From assembly GCA_943331415.1 (NCBI GenBank), contig CALQLM010000075.1:1-6362 (forward strand): 6,362 nt of DNA, read 5' to 3'. Below, piece after piece: positions 1-5,223 of the stretch. The notes beneath the pieces were generated by a model. It was not told where the DNA came from. It worked only from the letters and a program-made list of their open reading frames with translations, and did not search any database. Both the position numbers and the translations under genes were made by a program. Origin of the DNA: Bifidobacterium breve. Its GTDB lineage: Bacteria > Actinomycetota > Actinomycetes > Mycobacteriales > Mycobacteriaceae. The stretch's first letter is position 1. Every line of letters begins with the position of its first letter.

Positions 1-125
1 ATGGCGTACTCGTTCTTCGGCCCCAGAATTTGCCGGGGGTGGAAGTCAAGCGGTGGCTCGACGGTGGGCAACTGGTATGGGAATACGCAGCGGGTTGCAC
101 TGTCCGCCTTGAGCGCATCGAGTGA
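1..125 (+). CDS. 3' end of an unidentified plus-strand gene (partial)
   Basis: The third forward frame is open from the window edge to a TGA at 123-125 and encodes about 40 residues. The C-terminal part, ending WLDGGQLVWEYAAGCTVRLE plus IE, has the alternating hydrophobic and charged pattern of a real protein. About two thirds of its third codon positions are G or C by my count. The other plus frames are less convincing: frame 1 simply runs on as antisense of the next gene. The stop lies 13 nt from the 3' end of the convergent nitronate monooxygenase gene, a normal tail-to-tail arrangement. I do not recognise the family, and too little is visible to assign a function. The stretch could instead be non-coding. 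Confidence 0.45.
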   Translation, partial: GVLVLRPQNLPGVEVKRWLDGGQLVWEYAAGCTVRLERIE

Positions 126-138
126 GCCGGAGGGTTTC

Positions 139-1269
139 TCAGTCCTCGATGGACCGGCACAGCCGTTCAGCCGCGTTGAGGTAATCCTCGATGAACTCCA
201 GCACCACCTCGCGGGCGGGCTTGATCTTGTTCATCAGACCCACTCCCTGGCCGACGAAATAGGTGGACAGCGCCTGAGCGCCCGGGTGTCCGCCTTCGGC
301 CAGCTTGTCGATACGGCGCAGTGCCGGCTCGGCGATCATTGCCTGTAGCGGCAACGGCAACGGAGTACGACCACCCTTGTTCGGTGCCCACGCATTGGTC
401 CAATCCGACACCAGTTGCCGGGAGGGCTTTCCGGTCCGGCCCGCCGAGCGGATCGTGTCACGCGACGAGGCGGCCACCATCTTCAATTTGGTGTGCGGAG
501 CGGTCTCGGCCTCCTCCGTCGTCAACCACACCGATCCGGTCCACGCGCCGGCCGCGCCCAGTGCCACCGAGGCGGCCATCTGCCGACCCGTCACGATCCC
601 GCCGGCGGCCAGTACCGGCGTCTGGCGGCCGCCCGGGATATCGGCGATCGCCTCCAGCACCTCGGGGATGAGGACCAGCGTCGTCACCTCGCCGCAGTGA
701 CCGCCGGCCTCGGTGCCCTGGGCGACGATCAGATCGACCCCGGCCTGCACCTGCTTGATTGCGTGCTCTTTGGCGCCGACGAGGGCGGCGACCGGGATAC
801 CACGTTCCTTGCCGGCGGTGATCATGTAATCCGGCGGCACACCGAGCGCATTGGCCATCAGCTTGATCGGATGATTCAGCGAGACCTCGAGCAAACTCTG
901 TCCGGTGTCGCCGGACAGCGCAGAGGACGCGATGCGCACCTCTTCGAGCGGGATGTCGTGCTCGGTGAGCAGGTCGGAGATGAAACTCCGGTAGTCCTCG
1001 GGGATGCGATCCACGAGTTGGGCTTTGGTCAGGTTCTCGCCCTTGCCCTCGAACTTGGCCGGCACGATGATGTCCACGCCGTAGGGCTTGCCGTTGACAT
1101 GCTCATCGATCCAGCACAACTCCTTCTCGAGCTGCTCGGGCGTGAATGCCACACCGCCGAGCACCCCGAATCCACCCGCATTGCTCACCGCGGCGACGAC
1201 ATCGCGGCAATGGCTGAAGGCGAACAGCGGGAAGTCGATTCCGTACTGGTCACAAATCTCAGATTTCAC
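139..1269 (-). CDS. Nitronate monooxygenase family (2-nitropropane dioxygenase-like) FMN enzyme
   Basis: A 376-residue protein of the NMO / 2-nitropropane dioxygenase family, an FMN-dependent TIM barrel; characterised members oxidise alkyl nitronates such as propionate-3-nitronate. Visible features are an N-terminal AFSHCRDVVAAVSNAGGFG segment (about 17-35), the family signature QGTEAGGH at 184-191 with the proposed catalytic His191, and the phosphate-binding stretch AAGGIVTGRQ at 221-230 followed by ALGAAGAWTGS. Full length is usual for the family. The start is GTG (1267-1269), because the TGA closing the epimerase gene lies in the same frame only eight codons upstream. There is no good Shine-Dalgarno, so translation may be coupled or leaderless. 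It sits 24 nt after the epimerase and is probably the last gene of that transcript. Many mycobacteria carry several paralogues, and the true substrate could be something other than a nitronate. Confidence 0.88.
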   Translation of the reverse strand: MKSEICDQYGIDFPLFAFSHCRDVVAAVSNAGGFGVLGGVAFTPEQLEKELCWIDEHVNGKPYGVDIIVPAKFEGKGENLTKAQLVDRIPEDYRSFISDLLTEHDIPLEEVRIASSALSGDTGQSLLEVSLNHPIKLMANALGVPPDYMITAGKERGIPVAALVGAKEHAIKQVQAGVDLIVAQGTEAGGHCGEVTTLVLIPEVLEAIADIPGGRQTPVLAAGGIVTGRQMAASVALGAAGAWTGSVWLTTEEAETAPHTKLKMVAASSRDTIRSAGRTGKPSRQLVSDWTNAWAPNKGGRTPLPLPLQAMIAEPALRRIDKLAEGGHPGAQALSTYFVGQGVGLMNKIKPAREVVLEFIEDYLNAAERLCRSIED

Positions 1270-1293
1270 CCGCCCAGTATGCGCCGCGCGATC

Positions 1294-2325
1294 TCAGCCC
1301 CGAAGGGGGGCGAAGGCGAACTCCCGCAATCCCTGCTCGGGCGGGATCTTCGCCCGGAAGCCGAGTCGCTCGGCCGCGAGCGTCGGATCGGCGACGATAT
1401 GGCGGACGTCGCCGCTGCGGTACTGACCGGTCACCACCGGAGCCGGGCCACCTCGGGCCGAACTCAGTGCCGTCGCGACCTCGATGATCGAGATCGGCTG
1501 CCCCGAGCACACGTTGACGGTCAGGAATCCGGCGTTCTCGGAGTTCACCGCAGCGAGATTCACCGCTGCGACATCGTCGACATGGACAAAGTCACGCATC
1601 TGGCCACCATCTTCGAAAACCTGTGGTGGATCGCCTTTTTCCAGTGCGGAACGGAATATCGCCGCGACGCCGGAATACGGCGTATCGCGGGGCATTCCCG
1701 GCCCGTAGACGTTGTGATAGCGCAACGCCACCACCGAGCCGCCCGTCGACTCCGCCCATGCCAGCGCGTAGTTCTCCTGCGCGGTCTTGCTCGCGGCATA
1801 CAGGCTGCGTGGCCGCAGCGGGGCGTCCTCGCCGACCAGTTGCCAGGTGAGATCCTCACCGCCGATCGGGCACCGGTGTTCGAAACGTCCGGCCTCGAGA
1901 TCGGCCGTGGTCCGCGGTGACGGGTCCACCGTGCCATGCGCCGGACATTGATACAGACCCTGCCCGTAGACCACCATCGAGGACGCCAGCACCAACCGCC
2001 GAACACCTGCGGCGTACATCCCGGCCAGCAGGACCGCGGTGCCATAGTCGTTATGCGATGCATACGACGGAGCGTCAGCCGCGTTGACGCCCGCTCCTAC
2101 CACTGCCGCCTGGTGACAGACGATATCGAGACCTGCCATCTCCCGCCCGACAGCATCAGCGTCACGGATGTCGAGGCGCCGACAGTCCTCGGGTAACACG
2201 GCGCCCGGGCCGTGGGCCGCTTCGAGCAAGGTGTCCACCGCGACGACATCGTGGCCGGCAGAGCGCAACGCGGCGTGCACTCGCCCGCCGATGAAACCGG
2301 CCGCCCCCGTGAGCAGGACTCTCAC
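1294..2325 (-). CDS. galE3: NAD-dependent epimerase/dehydratase, GalE-like (galE3-type)
   Basis: An extended short-chain dehydrogenase of 343 residues, probably a nucleotide-sugar 4-epimerase or dehydratase acting in the cytoplasm. The Rossmann dinucleotide motif GAAGFIG is at 7-13 and an acidic NAD-selecting Asp31 ends beta strand 2. The active site shows Ser115/Ser116 before VVYG, then the YxxxK pair Tyr176 and Lys180 in SLYAASK. RYHNVYGPG (202-210) and DFVHVDDVA (245-253) are typical of GalE relatives. An insertion at about 122-165 carries Cys127, His130 and Cys152 (see findings). I chose the GTG at 2323-2325: it gives the normal start MRVLLTGAAGFIG and overlaps the phosphorylase stop as GTGA, implying coupled translation. 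An upstream ATG at 2376 would add 17 atypical residues inside the neighbour. The gene resembles Rv0536 (galE3) from memory. True UDP-galactose activity is not shown by the sequence. Confidence 0.88.
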   Translation of the reverse strand: MRVLLTGAAGFIGGRVHAALRSAGHDVVAVDTLLEAAHGPGAVLPEDCRRLDIRDADAVGREMAGLDIVCHQAAVVGAGVNAADAPSYASHNDYGTAVLLAGMYAAGVRRLVLASSMVVYGQGLYQCPAHGTVDPSPRTTADLEAGRFEHRCPIGGEDLTWQLVGEDAPLRPRSLYAASKTAQENYALAWAESTGGSVVALRYHNVYGPGMPRDTPYSGVAAIFRSALEKGDPPQVFEDGGQMRDFVHVDDVAAVNLAAVNSENAGFLTVNVCSGQPISIIEVATALSSARGGPAPVVTGQYRSGDVRHIVADPTLAAERLGFRAKIPPEQGLREFAFAPLRG

Positions 2326-3107
2326 GGCAGGTCGAAGGGAAGTTCGACGCCCTCGTGGGCCAGACAGTGCGTACACACCCGATCTGACGCCACCCGATCG
2401 ATGGCTTGATGGATCAGAGCCTTGAAAGGACCGATGTTCCGCTCGAATTCAGCGAATACGTCGACGGCCCGGACACCCGCGCCGACATGCACCCCGGCAT
2501 CGACATCGGTCACGAGTGCAATTGCTGCATAACACATCTCGAGCTCCCGGGCCAGTACCGCCTCGGGGTATCCGGTCATGTTCACCAGGGTGAATCCCTG
2601 CCGGGCGAACCATTCACTTTCCGCGCGGGTCGAGAAGCGGGGACCCTGGATCACCACCATCGTGGCACCGTCGATCACCCCGGGCAGATCGGCGGCCGCG
2701 GCCCGCAGGGTCGGGCAGTAGGGGTCGGCAAAGCCGACGTGTATCCCGCCGGAATCGAAGTAGGTGTCCATCCGACCACGGGTCCGGTCGACGAGCTGAT
2801 CGGGCACGACGACCGCGCCGGGCCCGAGTTCGGCGGTCAAACTACCCACCGCACAGGGTCCGAACACCCGGCGCACGCCGAGTGCACGCAGCGCCCACAT
2901 ATTGGCGCGATACGGAACGGTGTGCGGCGAGTACTCGTGGCTGAGACCGTGGCGCGGCAGAAAGGCCACCTGATGTGACCCCACCTGGCCGACGGTGATC
3001 GGCGCGCTCGGTTCGCCGTAGGGCGTATCGACATTGACGCTGCGGGCGTCATCGCCGAAGAAGGTATAGAAGCCGCTGCCACCGATGACGCCGATCACGA
3101 AGACCAT
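2322..3107 (-). CDS. mtnP: S-methyl-5'-thioadenosine phosphorylase
   Basis: A 261-residue purine nucleoside phosphorylase of the MTAP/PNP trimeric family, which splits 5'-methylthioadenosine with phosphate to adenine and methylthioribose-1-phosphate. It salvages MTA made by polyamine synthesis and other SAM reactions. Motifs in order are GGSGFY (9-14, phosphate loop), PRHG (51-54), HTVPYRANMWAL (62-73), QGPRFSTRAES (154-164), NMTGYPEA (176-183, with the ribose-contacting Met177) and TDVDAG (200-205). The two aspartates of TDxD are those that favour 6-aminopurines over the Asn of inosine/guanosine PNPs, so adenine specificity is inferred. A C-terminal CTHCLAH (245-251) could form a disulfide or bind metal. 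Start ATG 3105-3107 places GVIGGSGFY near the N-terminus as in the M. tuberculosis homologue (Rv0535, from memory). It is first gene of the MTAP-epimerase-NMO run. Methylthioinosine phosphorylase is the main alternative. Confidence 0.9.
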   Translation of the reverse strand: MVFVIGVIGGSGFYTFFGDDARSVNVDTPYGEPSAPITVGQVGSHQVAFLPRHGLSHEYSPHTVPYRANMWALRALGVRRVFGPCAVGSLTAELGPGAVVVPDQLVDRTRGRMDTYFDSGGIHVGFADPYCPTLRAAAADLPGVIDGATMVVIQGPRFSTRAESEWFARQGFTLVNMTGYPEAVLARELEMCYAAIALVTDVDAGVHVGAGVRAVDVFAEFERNIGPFKALIHQAIDRVASDRVCTHCLAHEGVELPFDLP

Positions 3108-3113
3108 TGTGAG

Positions 3114-3119
3114 CCATTA
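3114..3119 (-). promoter_or_regulatory. Possible -10 element (TAATGG) of the MTAP operon
   Basis: On the minus strand TAATGG stands six bases before the MTAP ATG, the position expected for a leaderless transcript starting at that A. The hexamer lacks the conserved final T of TANNNT, so this is a weaker call than the plus-strand element that overlaps it by two bases. Confidence 0.3.
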
Positions 3120-3123
3120 GGCT
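3118..3123 (+). promoter_or_regulatory. -10 element (TAGGCT) of the DUF1345-menA transcript, leaderless type
   Basis: TAGGCT fits the mycobacterial -10 consensus TANNNT. Seven bases separate it from the ATG at 3131, so the expected transcription start is at or within one base of the start codon. The sequence between them has no ribosome binding site. No convincing -35 is present, which is usual for mycobacterial promoters. The same hexamer with the same spacing precedes the DUF4229 gene. Confidence 0.55.
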
Positions 3124-3130
3124 CGCTGGC

Positions 3131-3754
3131 ATGGTCCGACTGGGTATCGCGTTGACTCTTGGTTTAGTGGCTGCGGTGGTGATCGGGGCGGCGCGGGATG
3201 AGTGGCACTACTCGCCGGCGGTGGGATGGATCGTTGCGGCGACGGTCTATCTGGCCGCCACCTGGTTCGTCGTCGCGCCGTTGGATGGGACAGAGACTGA
3301 GGACCACATCAAGCGTCGGCACCAGGACGGCGCTCCGACGCCCTCACACATCATCATCCTGGTCTCCAGCATCGCCAGCTTGGCCGGGGTGGGCTACCTG
3401 CTGGCCGGCGCCGGACCAGAGCGTCATGTGGTCGAGGCGACGGTTGGCATCGTCAGTGTCGTCGCGGCCTGGTTCGCCATCCACACCACGTTCATGTTGC
3501 GCTACGCACAGCTGTACTACCTGGCCGAGGAGCCTGAGACCATCCAGTTTCACCAAACCGACTATCGGCCCCGCTTCCTCGATTTCGCCTATCTGGCATT
3601 CACCGTGGGCATGACCTACCAGGTGTCGGACACCGACATCGCCAGCCGGCCCATGCGCGGATCGGTGATGGCGCAAGGACTGGTGTCGTTCATGCTGGGC
3701 GCGATCGTCCTGGCCAGCACCATCAACCTGGTGCTACAACTGGCCGGTCACTGA
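3131..3754 (+). CDS. DUF1345 family integral membrane protein
   Basis: A 207-residue polytopic membrane protein. Hydrophobic segments lie at about 2-20, 29-49, 73-93, 102-128, 150-165 and 179-204, suggesting six helices, or five if the short one at 150-165 is not a full span. A polar loop with [12 protein letters not shown] lies at about 55-70. [13 protein letters not shown] (118-130) and [17 protein letters not shown] (151-167) are the conserved signatures of DUF1345 (PF07077). No biochemical function is established for the family as far as I know. The ATG at 3131 is supported by a TANNNT element seven bases upstream and no Shine-Dalgarno. The gene overlaps menA by one base (TGATG), so the two are probably cotranscribed and translationally coupled. 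A link to menaquinone or envelope physiology is only a guess from that position. Confidence 0.85.
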   Translation: MVRLGIALTLGLVAAVVIGAARDEWHYSPAVGWIVAATVYLAATWFVVAPLDGTETEDHIKRRHQDGAPTPSHIIILVSSIASLAGVGYLLAGAGPERHVVEATVGIVSVVAAWFAIHTTFMLRYAQLYYLAEEPETIQFHQTDYRPRFLDFAYLAFTVGMTYQVSDTDIASRPMRGSVMAQGLVSFMLGAIVLASTINLVLQLAGH

Positions 3755-4626
3755 TGGCCAGCGTCGCGCAGTGGATTGAGGGAGCACGTCCACGCACCCT
3801 GCCCAACGCGATCGCACCGGTGATCGCCGGCACCGGTGCGGCCGCCTGGCTGCACAGCGCGATCTGGTGGAAAGCACTACTGGCACTGGTGGTTTCGATG
3901 GCCCTGATCGTCGGGGTGAACTATGCCAACGACTACTCCGACGGTATCCGTGGCACCGATGATGATCGTGCCGGTCCGCTCCGCCTGGTCGGCTCGAAGG
4001 TGGCTGCCCCGCGGGCCGTGCTGACCGCCGCGGTCGCCAGCCTCGCCGTGGCCGCGGTAGCCGGCGTCGAACTGGCGATCCTGACCGAACCGTGGCTTAT
4101 CGCGGTGGGTGTGGTCTGCGTCGCCGGGGCCTGGCTGTATACCGGCGGGTCACGACCCTACGGTTACGCGGGGTTCGGCGAAGTCGCAGTGTTCGTGTTC
4201 TTCGGCTTGGTGGCGGTGCTCGGCACGCAGTACACCCAGGCACTGCGGATCGACTGGGTGGGGGCCGTGCTCGCGGTGGCCGTCGGCGCGATGTCGTCGG
4301 CGGTGCTGGTGGCCAACAACCTTCGCGATATCCCGACCGATGCAGTCGCGGGAAAAATGACGCTGGCGGTTCGGCTTGGCGACCGTCGCACCCGGGTGCT
4401 GTACCAGTCACTGCTGGTGCTGGCCGCAATCCTGACGGTCGCGTTGATGCGGGCCACACCATGGTGCGCCCTCGGCCTGCTCGCCGTGCCGTTGGCGCTG
4501 CGGGCGGCCGGGCCGATTCGTCGAGGACAGGGTGGCCGGGATTTGATCCCGGTGCTGCGCGATACCGGACTGGCGATGTTGGTGTGGTCGCTCGCGGTGG
4601 CGGCCGCGCTGGCATTCGGCAGCTGA
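3754..4626 (+). CDS. menA: 1,4-dihydroxy-2-naphthoate polyprenyltransferase MenA
   Basis: A 290-residue UbiA-superfamily membrane prenyltransferase. It attaches a long polyprenyl chain to 1,4-dihydroxy-2-naphthoate to give demethylmenaquinone, the committed membrane step of menaquinone synthesis. The first prenyl-diphosphate/Mg site is [20 protein letters not shown] (56-75), with the characteristic Asn56, Asp60 and Asp63. The second is [20 protein letters not shown] (188-207), with Asp192 and Asp196. [19 protein letters not shown] (129-147) is typical of MenA. The N-terminal [17 protein letters not shown] is also family-like. About eight to nine hydrophobic segments and the length fit the family. 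The ATG at 3754 overlaps the preceding stop by one base and has no strong Shine-Dalgarno, so coupling to the DUF1345 gene is likely. In M. tuberculosis the homologue is Rv0534c, an essential gene and a studied drug target. Confidence 0.95.
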   Translation: MASVAQWIEGARPRTLPNAIAPVIAGTGAAAWLHSAIWWKALLALVVSMALIVGVNYANDYSDGIRGTDDDRAGPLRLVGSKVAAPRAVLTAAVASLAVAAVAGVELAILTEPWLIAVGVVCVAGAWLYTGGSRPYGYAGFGEVAVFVFFGLVAVLGTQYTQALRIDWVGAVLAVAVGAMSSAVLVANNLRDIPTDAVAGKMTLAVRLGDRRTRVLYQSLLVLAAILTVALMRATPWCALGLLAVPLALRAAGPIRRGQGGRDLIPVLRDTGLAMLVWSLAVAAALAFGS

Positions 4627-4628
4627 AT

Positions 4629-4662
4629 CCGAACTACTCCGGAGCCCGAACTACTCCGGCGG
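4629..4662. repeat. 17-bp imperfect tandem duplication at the menA / DUF4229 junction
   Basis: The 14-mer CCGAACTACTCCGG occurs at 4629-4642 and again at 4646-4659, in register with a 17-bp period. The second copy contains the DUF4229 stop codon (TAG on the minus strand, 4651-4653). The first copy lies wholly in the 24-bp gap to menA, so the 3' end of the DUF4229 gene has apparently been duplicated just past its stop. Confidence 0.85.
4639..4659. terminator. Weak hairpin between convergent menA and DUF4229 genes
   Basis: CCGGAG (4639-4644) can pair with CTCCGG (4654-4659) across a nine-base loop. It lies between two convergent genes, where a bidirectional terminator would be useful. There is no U-tract on either side, the stem has only six pairs, and it is a by-product of the tandem duplication. 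A terminator role is therefore speculative. Confidence 0.2.
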
Positions 4663-5013
4663 CTCCTCCCCCCGCAGCCTGGCCTGCAGCTGCTCGCGGT
4701 CATGGCGGCGACGCTCATCGACGTCGGCAATTCCCGCGGTTGCGCGCCGACGCAGCGGGGCCAGCAACCAGATACCCAGCGGTAGCGAAATCACGATCGC
4801 GAACAGCATCGCGATCACAAGTGGGAACTCGGTAATGCCGATCCAACGAGCGCCGAAGAAGATGGCCGCGGTGAGCACCGCAACCATCACCAGCCGGGCC
4901 AGGGTGTAGATAACCACGTCGGCGACCATTCGACCGGTGGTGCCGCCTGCTTCGCTGTTTGTCTCTGCGCCGTCTGTCTTTGGGCCGTCTGTCTCTGCGC
5001 CGTCATCCGTCAC
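4651..5013 (-). CDS. Small two-helix membrane protein, DUF4229-like
   Basis: A 120-residue protein with a polar acidic N-terminus (1-28), two hydrophobic helices at about 32-54 and 64-85, then a basic and highly charged tail (LRRRATAGIADVDERRRHDR and onward) likely to be cytoplasmic. The two-helix hairpin followed by an Arg-rich amphipathic tail fits the actinobacterial DUF4229 family, whose function is unknown. It occupies the place of Rv0531 in M. tuberculosis, from memory. I chose the GTG at 5011-5013, since TAGGCT lies seven bases upstream as in a leaderless promoter. The ATG at 4929 (residue 29) is an alternative that would remove the repeat-bearing N-terminus. The open frame continues upstream to 5865, but that part lies in another frame of ccsA and is not coding. 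The gene converges on menA. Confidence 0.75.
   Translation of the reverse strand: MTDDGAETDGPKTDGAETNSEAGGTTGRMVADVVIYTLARLVMVAVLTAAIFFGARWIGITEFPLVIAMLFAIVISLPLGIWLLAPLRRRATAGIADVDERRRHDREQLQARLRGEEPPE
4960..5004 (-). repeat. Three tandem 15-bp repeats encoding DGAET/DGPKT/DGAET
   Basis: The plus-strand units at 4960-4974 and 4990-5004 are identical (TGTCTCTGCGCCGTC). The middle unit at 4975-4989 differs at two positions. In frame they encode DGAET, DGPKT and DGAET, residues 4-18 of the DUF4229 protein. The array keeps the frame and probably arose by slippage in a disordered tail. Confidence 0.9.
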
Positions 5014-5020
5014 GATGCCG

Positions 5021-5026
5021 AGCCTA
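5021..5026 (-). promoter_or_regulatory. -10 element (TAGGCT) of the DUF4229 gene, leaderless type
   Basis: Read on the minus strand, TAGGCT is followed by seven bases (CGGCATC) and then the GTG at 5013. It matches TANNNT, and its sequence and spacing equal those before the DUF1345 gene. No Shine-Dalgarno is present, so a leaderless transcript starting at the GTG is the simplest reading. This is the main support for the chosen start codon. Confidence 0.5.
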
Positions 5027-5036
5027 CCGACGCGCG

Positions 5037-5042
5037 TATATT
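5037..5042 (+). promoter_or_regulatory. Possible -10 element (TATATT) of the 53-residue ORF
   Basis: TATATT is a strong TANNNT match in an otherwise GC-rich stretch. The expected transcription start would be around 5048-5050, right at the Shine-Dalgarno, giving an unusually short leader. Transcription may therefore start elsewhere. The site is back to back with the DUF4229 promoter. Confidence 0.3.
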
Positions 5043-5048
5043 CGAACC

Positions 5049-5055
5049 AAGGAGG
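5049..5055 (+). promoter_or_regulatory. Shine-Dalgarno AAGGAGG for the 53-residue ORF
   Basis: AAGGAGG is a near-perfect anti-16S match, ending six bases before the GTG at 5062. It is the strongest ribosome binding site in the window and decides that this short frame is translated. It also favours the GTG over the adjacent TTG at 5065. Confidence 0.8.
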
Positions 5056-5061
5056 TTTGTT

Positions 5062-5223
5062 GTGTTGTACCTGCTGCTCATACTGGCCATTGCGACCTTG
5101 GTCTACGTCGGTGTGCGGGTGGCGCGTGCGCATGCCCAACGCCCCCCCACGCGGGTCATCGGCCCTGATGACGACCCAGACTTCCTCTGGAAGCTCGGCG
5201 GCGGCGATAAAAAACCGCGCTAG
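5062..5223 (+). CDS. 53-residue single-pass membrane protein
   Basis: This short gene starts at GTG 5062 behind an ideal Shine-Dalgarno and ends at TAG 5221-5223. The product has one N-terminal hydrophobic helix (MLYLLLILAIATLVYVGVRV, 1-20), then a basic linker (ARAHAQRPPTR). An acidic and aromatic tail, VIGPDDDPDFLWKL (32-45), and a short Lys-rich end follow. The basic residues after the helix predict a cytoplasmic C-terminus. The PDDDPDFLW stretch looks like a conserved short motif, and I recall similar small actinobacterial proteins; Rv0530A of M. tuberculosis may be the counterpart. Function is unknown. It diverges from the DUF4229 gene (48 nt between starts) and meets ccsA tail to tail, sharing a CTAG palindrome. 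A role with the neighbouring cytochrome maturation genes is possible but unsupported, because the strand is opposite. Confidence 0.8.
   Translation: MLYLLLILAIATLVYVGVRVARAHAQRPPTRVIGPDDDPDFLWKLGGGDKKPR

Larger units (their letters stand above)
3108..3130. promoter_or_regulatory. 23-bp divergent intergenic region between MTAP and DUF1345 genes
   Basis: Only 23 bp separate two divergent start codons, so core promoter elements must extend into one or both coding regions. The plus and minus -10 candidates overlap at 3118-3119, which suggests that the two transcription units may compete for RNA polymerase. No Shine-Dalgarno is visible on either side, consistent with leaderless mRNAs, which are common in mycobacteria. 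Confidence 0.6.

Noticed and set aside
1..348. Plus-strand open frame beginning with ATG at position 1
   Set aside because: Two thirds of it is antisense to the NMO gene, and the start is just the window edge. The third frame, ending at 125, reads more like protein.
415..1920. A 501-residue plus-strand open frame antisense to the NMO and epimerase genes
   Set aside because: It spans two clear enzyme genes on the other strand and its composition (His/Arg/Asp-rich with no motifs) is that of a high-GC antisense frame. It is a shadow.
2326..2376. ATG at 2376 as the epimerase start
   Set aside because: It would put 17 Arg/Pro-rich residues before the Rossmann beta strand, inside the phosphorylase gene. 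The GTG at 2325 gives the usual N-terminus and a GTGA overlap.
2322..4626. MTA phosphorylase next to menA as a sign of the futalosine menaquinone route
   Set aside because: That route uses a nucleosidase or MqnB-type hydrolase with MqnA/C/D/E. The gene here has trimeric MTAP phosphorylase motifs, and MenA belongs to the classical DHNA pathway, so ordinary MTA salvage is simpler.
4097..4835. Overlapping frames on both strands across menA (plus 4092-4835, minus 4097-4615 and 4164-4730)
   Set aside because: All are Arg/Pro/Ala-rich shadows of menA and DUF4229, with no motif or ribosome binding site.
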